From the NCBI RefSeq assembly GCF_964340395.1, contig NC_135568.1, positions 6,285,079-6,349,078 of the forward strand: a stretch of DNA of 64,000 nucleotides, given 5' to 3'. Every line of letters begins with the position of its first letter. Within the stretch, counting starts at the first letter, position 1. The stretch comes from Glandiceps talaboti (Eukaryota > Hemichordata > Enteropneusta > Spengelidae). A model generated the notes under the pieces. It was not told the origin of the DNA, did no database searches, and saw only the letters and a program-made list of their open reading frames with translations. A program made the position numbers and the translations under genes. Of the stretch, positions 1 to 60,937 are shown one piece after another.

Positions 1-634
1 ATATTACACGCCCCTGTGCACTAGCCCACTTCCCAGATCAAGATGTAGTTCTTGTCTCGAACTAAGTCACATCTCAATCTCGTTTGAATCTCGCTCTAGT
101 TCCAACTGTACCTTTTATTCACAGACAAGGAATTTCTCCTTACCTGTGTTTTATTGAATCGCGTACTTTCTACTCTTAAAACAGTGAAGTCATAATGTTT
201 CAATATAATTTTCAAAAGATAAAGCCAGCCATTACGGTGTAATATGTTTAACAAAATTGACCAAAAAAGAACATCGGCTGAATTCAAAACGATCCATGTT
301 GAAACAAGGACCCAATTCACAAATGATGTGTCATCACTTATCCTAGTTACCTAGCAATATGGTTACAAATATGTTATTGGTGTCATTACAGTGAGCTAAT
401 TAATTTCATTCTCAACCGAGCAAAGCGATGATTGAAACTGCTTGTCTCGTGACTCGGTGATTTAGACAACAATTTCCACCTCATTTCAATATAAATAATC
501 AGACCGCTTTGTTTTGGATAAATCTCAAATTAGACGCCAAAAAGTAAAATATCTATAGTATGCTTTGAAAACATTATTCTCTCCTGTCTCCGTGCAACTG
601 TCTGTCCTGTCTCTCCCAGTCTGTCTGTCTGTCG

Positions 635-749
<115 letters not shown>

Positions 750-1049
750 AATCGCTATGTAAACTATACCCTCGTTCTAAATAATAAGGCAGACGGTCAA
801 ATTTACAAATACAGACACGGACACAGACACAGACACAGACAACATTAATACGACTTCTATCACCGCAGCATCATTATTCGGTTCAAAGTCAAAATGAAAA
901 ATAGCATAATTTAATTCTTATCCGAAATGCAGTAATTTAGCATGGAATACATTTATATCATTAGATGACACCCAAAGTTGACCCTCGTCAGAAGAAATAT
1001 TTTTGGAAATCAGATTTCTAGAACAGTATAAACACCTCTTACAGCAACT

Positions 1050-1165
1050 GAAACTTTAAAGGCCCATGATTCTATCCCAGGTTCACTTGCTAGTTCTATC
1101 TCATCGGTGGAGTCATAAGAATTATATAGGATAATTTTTCTCCTTTTAAGGACCAAATACCAAGT
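1050..1165 (-). repeat. Dispersed repeat family 2, copy 1
   Basis: On the minus strand ATTCTTATGACTCCACCGAT then GAGATAGAACTAGCA matches ATCTTTATGGCTCCACTGAT and GAGATAGCACTAATCCA at 47405-47520. Family not recognised. Confidence 0.6.
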
Positions 1166-2905
1166 ACTCTGGCTACACGCACGATAAACATTTTTCACAT
1201 CAAACTTTTAATCACTATGAACTCGGCCTTTAAAATATAACTGTGTATTTGCACAGATATTGCGTTGTGTAGTTTAATAGTAATGTTTTATTAGTGAAGA
1301 AAAAACGGTTATGGATCTTAAAATAAACTTGAGCGTTTTATTCCACATTGACACCTTACTATATAAAACCTAACACACTTGTTTGTATTCTTGAGTAATT
1401 CAATACTGAAAAGCGGTGAAGCTATGTCATTCCGATTTTTAAACTAATTATAATAATTTATTATCAGATAAAAGAACCTTAACGTAGAAAAAAAAAGACT
1501 GAAAAGCCATCTCAAGCCTTTTCTCGCAAGGCAGAGCATAATTCCACTAACACAACTTAGCATTCACGACGTTTGTCAGACGATGCCGTAAAGATGTACG
1601 TTGTTTTGCGACGATGTATCAAATGATATCTAGTTATATCTCGAACACTTCGTGAAGATGTAGAAAAGTAAAACCTTCGTTACAATGAACTTATTTCTTC
1701 AATTCACAAGATCTGCCTAAATTTTAGTGACCTCTCCGCATTACGCATGCGACATTTGGAAGAAATTGTGACGTTCTGCATTTGCATTATGTAAGCAATA
1801 CCATTGAATACACTGTGAACGGTAGCATCGCCAAGACGCAAGTTTCTATGTTCGTGTTCTTCAAGGGAAAATACCTTACATGACTCGTTGAGATGTTGTT
1901 TCTGAGGTATGATATGTAAATGTCCCGTCAGATAACAAAAACACATTTTTTAATGAAACCTTGTCCTAGATACACTTGCTATTTAACAAACTTTGACCTG
2001 GTATAAATTTGACTGCGACCACACTGATGGGTATTATATCGAATAAGTAACTTATCAGCATGACAAGGTTACCGAGAATGTCAAGTTGACCAACACAGGG
2101 GGCGCACTTCTATCCTAATTACTATATACCTGTGAATCCCTCCTATTCAACCAAACAAAATACAAGAAACTACCTTACAATTCCAAGGGTAAAGTACAGG
2201 TCAGGATAATTCACGATGAAATAGGCAGATGCCAAACTATGGAATGGTATTCCAATAATAATTAGGGATCTACACAGTAGGTGTGAATTCAAACAAGAAT
2301 ACAAGCAATACTTACAGTCTACCAGTTAAAAACACTTTTGATGGCATTTTGATGTATGTATTTTTGTATATGTATGTGTGTTTGTGGGGTTAGAATTAGA
2401 AAGAGACAGTGTTATGTCTATGTTTTCCTCTTCTTGTTGTCGAAATGTTTATGTATACAGTCCCGCCTTCTTTATTTATAGAAGAATATGTAAGAAATCC
2501 AAAGGAACGGTGAAAATGCCCAGATAAAATTTGTATTCTGATTATTATCACATATATTGGTGAGGTTGAACTAGATTAGTTGGCAAACATCTATTTTTCG
2601 ATTCCCCTTTCTATTTATTTATGTAAATATTCATTCTCTCTTCATTGACTTGTATTATTTGTATCTGGGATAAAAGTCATGTATTATCATATTGTCTTGT
2701 CTTGTCACATGGTGATATCAATAGTTCAATGTAGGATAAAAAACTAAATTCTTTTACTTGGTTATGATGTAGTTCTCATCCAACAAAATTAATTTTACTT
2801 TTAATGAATGTTTTGTACCTAAATACAAACATTTCTTTTTAAAAATGTCATCAAATTGAGAAACTTATAGTTGCAAGAAACTATTCATGCAATCTAGGTA
2901 TCTTG

Positions 2906-3005
2906 TAGTCCGAGGAGGCTCTGACTCGAGTATGGATCGAGTCAGATATATTTGGTCAACCAGATATTTCTGACTCCATATTCAAGTCAGAGTGTCTTCG
3001 TACTA
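2906..3005. repeat. 100-bp hairpin (near-perfect inverted repeat) inside a dispersed repeat
   Basis: The arms of about 47 bases pair with few mismatches around a loop containing GGTCAACC; CTCTGACTCGAGTATGGA on the left faces TCCATATTCAAGTCAGAG on the right. On either side lies the same sequence, GTTGCAAGAAACT followed by TTCATxCAATCT, so the hairpin sits between two diverged direct repeats (2871-2905 and 3015-3050). Confidence 0.8.
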
Positions 3006-3009
3006 TAGC

Positions 3010-3130
3010 TATCTTGTTGCAAGAAACTGTATTCATTCAATCTGGCCATCTTGTTACATGTGTAATTTCTTATTAGTTTCTACTTGACTTTATCAAACAG
3101 AGCTGCTGAACAGTATTTGAAATCCGCAGT
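3010..3130 (+). repeat. Dispersed repeat, copy 1 (GTTGCAAGAAACTGTATTC)
   Basis: Shares GTTGCAAGAAACTGTATTC, CATTCAATCT, TATCAAACAGAGCT and TTTGAAATCC in the same order and spacing with 40045-40175 on the same strand. Not recognised as a named family; no ORF. Confidence 0.7.
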
Positions 3131-3358
3131 ACAGACGTGGTTATTTTAATCAAACCCAGTCGACCCTTCACATGCTTGAACCTGGACTATAAAGGGCTAG
3201 GGTAGGAGGTGTACTGCTCCTTCTCTGACAACCTACAAGCAAGCCTGAGCATCTTTTTCCTTGGTCCTGGATGATACAGTATAATAGAGGTATGTGGTTT
3301 ATGACAATGACCTTTGACCTTGTACCATATTCATATCGAAGCTGCACTAGCTGTAACT

Positions 3359-3695
3359 TGAGTCTCGGTTACCCAGACTGTCGCTGCTGGGGGCTCTTCT
3401 ACGAGACCATGCACCCCGACAAAAGTCTGGGGAAACCATGTTTCAACTACCCTGTGCCGGAAAGTCACACAATACATTTCTTCCAAGTCATAACAACTGG
3501 GCTTATGAGGCTTGTTTGTTGTAATTAAAATGTATCACTCACTTGAGTAGTGATAACTTGTCGCGAAAGTACCCTAAATCATCGAGCGTGCAATGTTGAA
3601 GTATTCCCAGCATGCACTGCTCTAGAGGCTACTTCGTGTGTGGGGTAGTTGTTTTGTAGGCAGAACCCCCAGCTTCTCAAGTCTGGGTAACCAAG
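3359..3695. mobile_element. MITE-like inverted-repeat insertion with 13-bp flanking repeat
   Basis: 337 bp flanked on both sides by the same 13 bases, actagctgtaact (3346-3358 and 3696-3708). Internally the ends are inverted repeats: GGTTACCCAGACT near the left end recurs as AGTCTGGGTAACC at the right end, and GCTGGGGG/CCCCCAGC extends the match. A short element with no ORF of its own, inverted ends and a direct flanking repeat is what a non-autonomous DNA transposon looks like. The 13-bp duplication is longer than most superfamilies make, so the superfamily is left open. An 85-codon ORF crossing it is not considered real. Confidence 0.78.
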
Positions 3696-5634
3696 ACTAG
3701 CTGTAACTGGAACAGTTTTTGAAACTGCTTTGTACTAAGGTATAATGGCTTACTCATAATATTGTACACCCTGAACAGTGTTGAATCACATCTGGGTATA
3801 TATGTATTTGTATAGCTACATGTACACAGAGTATGGTGCAATATATCCAATCAAATCGATTGTTGGGTTCACACTCAAACCCCAGTGCCGAAATGCAATC
3901 ACAATTATTGTAACATGTTACTGTACTATGTATGAACGCAATTAACCTCCAATTAACAGGTAGTGTCTCATTAGCGGTACTTAAATAATTTTCAGTGAAT
4001 AAATTGTTGATAATTGTTTGATCAAAAAATAATGCTAAAGTTGCAGCTAGTGCTAGTCCAGGTTTAAGATACTGTACGTCTCTGATACCAAAACTGAGGT
4101 CCTATCAGGTCTCAGTTCAAGAGGGGTCCTCGTCCCATCAACCACATTTTCTGTGCAGTTAGTAGATTCAGCATGTAAGATTAGTGTAACATTTGATAAC
4201 CGCTATAATCTCAAGAAGCACACCTCTTTGACATGCAAATCAATTCATTTCTATCTCTGAACAATAGGTTGCATATGCCAGTATCTTACATGTAGGAAGT
4301 TTGTCTGAAACTTGTTCATGCACTAATATCATCAGTGCTACAAATCCCTGGTTGATTGATTGATTGATTGATTGATTGGCTTCCATGGATGTATGGGCAG
4401 TTTCTATTTGTTTGACATAGTACACTGTACAATATATTACCCTCAACTCTCCCTGATTGGTTGTTTGTTTGTTTGACTTTATTTAAACCCGATAAATTGT
4501 CGAGTAAGGGAAATTTGGTATGTTTGGAGGGTTCTTACTAGTATTTTATAACTTCTTCAGTAACCCATATTTCTCAACATTATAATTATGTTTAAATAAT
4601 ATGTAACAAAAGTACGCTTAGCAGTCAAAAATAAAGTTCTAAATGTTGTATAAAAAGATGTACTAAACCAACTAAATTAAACATGTACTCTGAAACACTT
4701 TTCAATGTCAAAGTATCACTAACTTTGGTAGCCAGTTTGTATGAAGAGTTTTAATATGTAAATTTCTTTTATACCTATTCAGAGTAATGTATATCTTTTT
4801 GGCAGAGTCATAACAGGTGCATATATTTTCCATAGTTTCATTGCAAATATTCTGCATGTCTTTCAAGAAAATCTGTTGACAAATTTCTAAAAATAGTAAA
4901 ATTGCTGTCTCCTACAATAAGTCATTGATAGTAGAACTGATAAAAATGGGTATTTAGAAACTCATCAGTGGCAATTCTGCATTTTGCAAATGTCAAAAAT
5001 GTTTTTACAAAACCCTGTACACTCGTGAGATTTGTCTGACTTCAAGGATATTATGTTCAAATCAGAGTGAATTGTGGGTAAAATATTGTACAGTGTATTA
5101 GCCCTAAATGCAAAATTTAGCTGTAACATGAATAAAAAAAGTGTCTAATTAAACCATATAAGGCTGTAAATGAACCACAGTAGCTAAACATTTCTACAAG
5201 TAGCACCTCATAAAGTGGTTACTGCACTCATAAGACCTTCCATGGAGTGTCTGTGCCGTATTTGATTCAATAGCTCCACTTTACAAGTCATTTACACACA
5301 AGCACACTTGCCCATACCTTCAAAACTATCGGTACATTCATTTGTGCTCACACACCAAAAGAAAGATTTTAACAAAGACATGTCAGACTTTCCAATAAAA
5401 TAGATAGTTTCATTTATTTCTCTATAATAATGTTCATTGCTGTGAGGAATTACAAATTTGTGCAGACATTTACAAAGGAGAACTGCTGGTGTTATATTTA
5501 CAGTAATATTGCAGCATTCAAAATTTTCCACCATATCTTTCCTACACCATATTTAATAACTGCAATAAAAATATTATAAAATACTTTTTTTAGAAAAAAA
5601 AACACTTGGGCAAAAACAATGATCACTCCAGAGT

Positions 5635-5782
5635 TTAAAATCCAGTACTAAGACATTCTAAGAATGTGTTCAAGAAATTGCTTATGTTCAATTCCGCTTT
5701 ACAGCCGGAAGTAACTTACAAAGTTAAATATATCAAACATGTCTGCCGAATCTCACCTGGACATCGTAATACTGGATTTTAA
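5635..5782. mobile_element. 148-bp short inverted-repeat element with TTAA ends
   Basis: The left end TTAAAATCCAGTACTA is mirrored by TAATACTGGATTTTAA at the right end, giving inverted ends of about 16 bases starting and finishing with TTAA. No ORF. Possibly a small MITE; a single copy in this window. Confidence 0.5.
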
Positions 5783-8667
5783 GGACTTGATTGTAACTTT
5801 GTAACACATGATGACTTGTTGCCCCATTTTGTCTCAACTAATAATATCTACACCTAAAACTCTAGGGTGTACATTCTAAAATGTATAAATATTTAACATC
5901 TATACTTCAGATACAAAGTAATTAAACAAACAAATCAAGCCAGTGCCTTGTACTGTAAAGGCAGTAGTCTCTAGTTTGCCATATTCAGTTTTATGGTTTT
6001 TTTATACATGTACATAAAATCTCAATTATTACAATTCTCTGTTTTATGTTAATTTGCAACAAATACTTTCAATCAGGTATTTACAGACTTGTTTTTTTCT
6101 TGGAACCTTTTACCAATTTTCAAAAACTTTCTATAAAATTATAAATTTTGAAGTAGTTTTTATGTGTACATGATACAGTTTAGGATATATCTATGCTCAA
6201 TTCATAACAGAGGTAATGACTTTTTTTTTGGCTCCGAGTAGAAATTTCCATTTCTAAGTATGGCCATGAATATTCATTCTTATAAAACAGATCTCGATAC
6301 ATATACAATATGAAGTGTAACACATCTGAAAAATGTTATGTGGTGATAGAGGGTGGACTGTAACATCACTGGAAGCAAACTTTAAGCTTGAAATATTACC
6401 ATTTCATAAAGTAAAAACTATTCATAATGTTTAACACAGTATTGCTACTTCACTCTTTACACAAATTTTTCAAATGGATGAAAAAAGTGGCCAACAGAAG
6501 TTAAAACCGAAAGTATACTTTGAAAATCAGTAAAAGGTTCCATTTGCATTTTTGTAATGCTATCTCTTTAAGAGTTCACCTTCATTCTACACTGGTGATT
6601 TAATACAACTAATTCAGTGATTCAGTGTTCACACTTGACGACTTCTACTTTTTTTGTAAACTTTGGCTGAAAGTCTCTGTAAAAAAGTTCAAAGAGTTCA
6701 AACACTTACGTTCACTGGGTCCAAACACAGTTTCACATTCTTATTCAACGATGCTGTGTTCACACTCTTAACATTTACTACATATCCAAAATACTGTTGC
6801 ATTCTAAATTAGTAACTTGAGGTGTGTCCACATTCTAGTGTTTACTACATGTACTTAAAACAAAGACCAACATCTTTATTCATTGTTTTGTTTTTTTACC
6901 CTATCAACACTTTATTTTATACATGAGACTGATATTCAGCAAAATTTTGAAGTTTCATGTGGCAATCCTTCCTGAGCTTGAGTTTGCACCATATAAGACA
7001 TCTGTATAAAGACAGGGTATATGAAACACACAAACTGCCTGATTACAATATTATCTACCTTAAACACACGAGTAACTGATTCATCTGATTTTAATATGGA
7101 CAGTGTTAACAGATGAATGGTATCTGGGCAGGTCACCCCCAATACACGTATCTGGGCAGGATCATACTACAGATGTTCTGCATCATTTTTGATACCCTGC
7201 TCTAATAACATAAAACTAGATTGAATTCAAGCATTGCTTTCCTGTCAGTATGATCATAGACAATATCAAATTCATTGTCTACAGTAGCACCAAGCACTTC
7301 AACACTAGTGTTCAAGTGGAGCCCCTTCAGGAGTACGGTCCACTGATGGTGAAAATCTATTTGGACATAACATCACTTTGAGACAAATACAAACATTGTA
7401 CTTTGTAGTACATCGTTAAACATAATACATAATACATTCTGCAGAGATCAGCTGCTTCTAATTACATCAGTAAAATTATTCCTTTGGCGTTCAATTGATG
7501 GATTATTTAAATTTTGTATGTTTACTTTCAGAAACACAAGTCTGGTAGCTATGAGAAAGATCTGTAATTATACCATTAAATAACAAATCAAAGAAGATAA
7601 CAGGTATGTTGGATAGCACTGTCATTACTTTCAAATAGTTATGCATAAATCAATTTAATTCATTTATAATTTTTGAGACAGGTAATATTAATTATATTGA
7701 TATGGTTCATATAAATGTATATTATGTAAATAAACATGTTGAATAATATTGCGATATCGCTACATTTCGAAATAAGGGCATATGCAAATTTTTGCAAAGT
7801 ACAATCGTGGCGTACCTCTTATTCTTTCCTGCATTTTTTTTTATGAATCTATAATAAACAAGTCATGAAGGAAGCTAATAAGGGGTTTCTTTTCACACAT
7901 TTCACCTTGGTGGGTGTGATATTTTGCAATGACATTTTATTAACATTTTGGCATCAAATAACCAGATGCAAACAACTGGCTGTGTACAACATGCCCTCAT
8001 CAATTACGGACTAAAACATTTCCCTGGGTTGAAATCTTAGGTAGGAAAAACACAGTACATCAGTCATTAGCATAATAAAAACCAGTTTTCATGGCTTATT
8101 ATACGATAAGTATTATTTTTAACTTTTATTTAAATAAAACTTGATATACACAGATTGCCATTGTTGAATAGAAGGGGTAATTACATTATGAAAGGTTCTT
8201 TAAAATATCTTTATATGACTTTTACGAAGTAATATTATTACCATGATTATATAAAACCTTATTTAGTACATGAATGGCGGAAATAATTTCTATGATATCT
8301 GAATCATATTTATTAATAATTGAAATACATTTGAGGGTAAAATATTGCCAATATTCCACATATCCATTTTAAAAAAAAGAATCTTTCTTGGCGTTACTGA
8401 ATTTAATACTAGGCTGGCATCCCCAGTAAGTACAAATAAATCAAATGAATGGGAGTCTACAAACATACAAATATATAAGCTGAATCAGATGCTATAAATA
8501 TACAAATAGTGTAAATACATTAGTCCTTATTTGCATATTGGGCAAATAGTATTTTGGAGGTAGACAAACGTTGATATTTTGGGGAAATTATTCAAATTTT
8601 CAAATATGGTTTGAGTCGTGTCTTAGAAATACTGCTACCAAAATCTCTATATTTTTATTAATATGCG

Positions 8668-8996
8668 TTAAAATGGCCATATGGACGGGGATTGGGTATT
8701 TATTTTTGATTTTTTAATTCATGAAATAATTTTATCATGGCTTCCTACTTGAAAAATCAATGTGACACAACATATACCAAGTCCTTGTTTCTAACTCAAT
8801 AAATTGCAAAAGCATAATAAATGTGTAAAACTTTTGTTATTGTACATACACCTTTTAGCTTTTCGCAAAGTATTGGGTTACAAACACAGACTTAGTCAAT
8901 ATTGTTTCAAATTTATTTTTCAAGTAGGAAGCCATGATGAAATTGTTTTATAAATGAGAAATCCAAAATAAGTACCCAATCATATGAACACTTTAA
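8668..8996. mobile_element. TTAA fold-back element, copy A
   Basis: Left arm TTAAAATGGCCATATGGA and right arm CATATGAACACTTTAA are inverted copies, and complementarity continues inward through TATTTATTTTtGATTTTT, TTCCTACTTGAAAAATCAAT and CTCAATAAATTGCAAAAG to a centre at about 8841. The whole 329-bp unit is essentially one palindrome. Homologous to 13179-13561, 21437-21689 and 60576-60937. Confidence 0.82.
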
Positions 8997-11496
8997 CAAT
9001 TGCATAGCTTACATTTAGATAATCACTTGTGATGGAAGATGCTCATTTGCATATTATATATAGGAGGAGATTGATTGGCTTTCCACCCGGTGATTATATG
9101 CAAGTTTTTCTATATCTAGCTAAGACAGGTAGATACAGATTATATGGAGCTCTTGTATGAAACTCTTTTAATATATGATATTAGTCACAAGTTGTTGAAG
9201 TACGATTTTCAATAATCGTAGTAAATCGTAAGAATGAATGGAATCTGCATTTTAACAAGTACGAAGTATGCTCCAGTTTTTTAGATTTTTTAAAAATAGT
9301 TTGACACACGGTATAGTACTGTCACACTAAATGCCTCTAAGACTAGCATCTCGTTAATTTGGAAGATTCTGTTACACATAGATACCACTTCAATATAACG
9401 GGGACTGGGGGTTTTGCATAACATATCGCAAATTCTCATTTCATCATTTAGTTTGTCCATATTTTATCACAATATTTATTTTCAAATCAGTTCATTCTAA
9501 CTGTTGTATATACATTAATTTCATGTATTTCTATCAGTATTTCATATCACTGGCCAAAAAAAGACGGTACAAATTATTTTAAAATGGAATACAGGTGTTA
9601 GCTCACTATTTGAATGTATCTATTGATATGTGGGTTCCACTATGTTCAAAGCATTATGTTGCATGACATTTAAATACATCAACTAACAAAGGTTATGTTT
9701 GTAATACATAGAACTATCTTGAAGTATGTGACATTAACATAAATTATCTTACATTATGCTAATATGGTGCATACTAGTAATTAACATAACACTGTTCAGA
9801 TGCATGGCTAATTACTTGTTCTCATGGTAAGCAAAGAAATTAACATATATTTGCATGTTTTGACATGTGACATTCCATATTTGGATAGTGTGCCAGGAAT
9901 GTGATGGATAATTATTACATGGCTACAAATGAGAAAATTTGGGATTTGCTTCTAACAGTTTTTTGACTCAATGTTCATTCTTGTACAAATGAGTACTTGA
10001 AATTACATAACATTATAATGTCAATATTATAATATAAAATTCCCAGTACATGTTATCGAATTTCTGATATGCAAATATTGGTAGTGTTATTCACCAACAG
10101 ATGGCAATACCTCAACACATGCCCCTGCCCCTCAAATGGAGGAAACACCTGAAAATAAGGTTAGTTGTGTGGAAGTCAATGTAATACTTCAGTTTCTGAG
10201 GTGGTCATCAAAATGGCATTCTTGCAAACCTTCATTTATGTTTGGAAGTTCAAAAGAAATGACCACTTATGTTGTATTTTTTGGAAGAAAAATTTTCCAA
10301 TGTTGGCACGTAAAGAAGAGAAGTTATTTCAGTAGATACTCGTCAGAGATACAATTCACGTCCTCTTTTATGCCTGACACTTTGGTAGAACATATTTTCA
10401 TAATATTAGAAATATTTTAAGTGTGCCATATTACAAAAGATGTTTGTACTTGCATACAAAAATTTATGTTAGGTCATCAATAGAAGGTATACAATTTAAC
10501 AGTGTTAGTTCTAAAATGGGTCACAGTTAGTGTCGGCCATTTTATCATTGGAAGCACCTCCAGATTTTTGTAGGGAAAATCTATATATTTTTCTTTTTTG
10601 TGTGTTTCGTTCTGGTTTGGCAATATAAATTTCATTAATATTTAAAAAGATCCTCTCCTATGGCACCATAGTAATTAAGTTTTATGGAGGAAAACAACAG
10701 GAGATATGATGCAACTGTTGTCATTTAGTCTGTACCAGACCCGTTTCGAAAATCCCGCTGACTCCAGAATTACGAAATATTTTGTAAATTAAATCACTCT
10801 GAATGATAAAGTTGGTAAAGGGGAATAAGATTAAAGTTCAATATATATTTAAAACTAAGGGAAACATTTGGTACTGGAGAATTTAAACACTTTGATATCA
10901 TTGTAGTTGTCATCATTGAAGTGATTTTCAGAAAAAGAATATCCATTGGTTACAAGCTTACAAAGATACAAAATAAGAATAATTGCAGTACAAAAATAAA
11001 CAAAATATGCACAGAAATGGTTAGGTATCTTGAATATTTTGGTTGTTTGCTTAGTACCTAGGACTAAATATTGTATATTTCTTACAATTGGGACTTTTTC
11101 CAAAACCATAAAATGTAACATTTGATTGCTTGTAGGACAACTAAGAAATCTAGCTATTTCTTATAATCCTATACTCAACACATGCAGTAATGTTTCCAGC
11201 ACATCTCATAGTTGTTATGAGTGAAACCCCCTCTAACTTTGCCATGTGTATGTATTTCTGGAACTTCAGCTCCCTTCAAAGCAGTCTTAATTAATTTTAG
11301 ATATCATTTCAACCTACTGACATGAAGTTGTGCATTTGGTGACTCCAAAAAAAAAAGGCAACTGGATCTTCACATCCTAGGTCAGTGATTGAAGAAAGTG
11401 TTTCTTTTTTTCTTGATTACTGTAGACTCACGAGTCCCTGTCACAGGAAGGCTCCATATCTTACTGCAACCACTGGCTTGAAGACGACCTCTTATG

Positions 11497-60102
<48,606 letters not shown>

Positions 60103-60575
60103 CTGTAATAAACCAAACAAATGCTTTCATAAATTTTGTGTTAAATGTTTCAATACCTGAAATCACCAGTGAAATTTGTGAACTCGGTCTAAATCTTTGT
60201 GATAAAGAAAATAATTACAGTCACATAGTGTGGTCTTTTTTGTCTTTTCAGTTATATTCATACATGTACCTATATCAATATACCGGGGTATGTGCAATGT
60301 CAGAATACAAAGATAAAACCATATGGTTAAATAAATTATGTGTTATTGTGTTGAACAGTATATAATACATAAAATTATTTTCCTTTTACATCCACTAACA
60401 AATTAGTGTCTATGTACAGTACCAATGTTAAGAATACAAGATAAACTGTTGTAACTCAATAAATCACACATTTTCAGGTTACAAGTGTAAAGTATGAAAA
60501 TGTATATTTGTATTAATTTACATATCAACATCTTTAAAACTTTGAATCAAACTTCACACTGTATCTTTACTCAAT

Positions 60576-60937
60576 TTAAAGTGACCATATGGATGAGAAT
60601 TTGGTATTTATTTTGGATTTTTATTTGATAAAACAACATCAATATGTTTTTATACTTGAAAAAATAATGCAAAAGAACATACACATATATACCAAATCCA
60701 TGTTCATAAATCAATACATTGCAAAAAGATGGAAAAAGTTTAAAAAGTTTGTTATTGTATGTACAATAACAAACATTTTATACATTGTTTAATGTTTTGC
60801 AGTTAATTGAGTTATGAACATAGACTTCGTGTATGTTATTTCACATTATTTTTTCAAGTAGAAAAACATAGTGAAGTTGTTTTATCAAATAAAAATCCAA
60901 AATAAATACCAAATTCTCATCCATATGGTCACTTTAA
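60576..60937. mobile_element. TTAA fold-back element, copy D (complete)
   Basis: 362 bp from TTAAAGTGACCATATGGAT to ATCCATATGGTCACTTTAA. The two halves are reverse complements around TTATTGTATGTACAATAA (centre near 60760). It is the best preserved copy of the family in the window; no ORF. Confidence 0.84.

Noticed and set aside
3271-3528. 85-codon ORF with many Cys
   Set aside because: It crosses the left boundary of a MITE-like insertion, so it cannot be an old gene; no domain pattern seen.
10136-10420. 94-codon plus-strand ORF
   Set aside because: No motif, no promoter or splice context; composition like the surrounding noncoding sequence.
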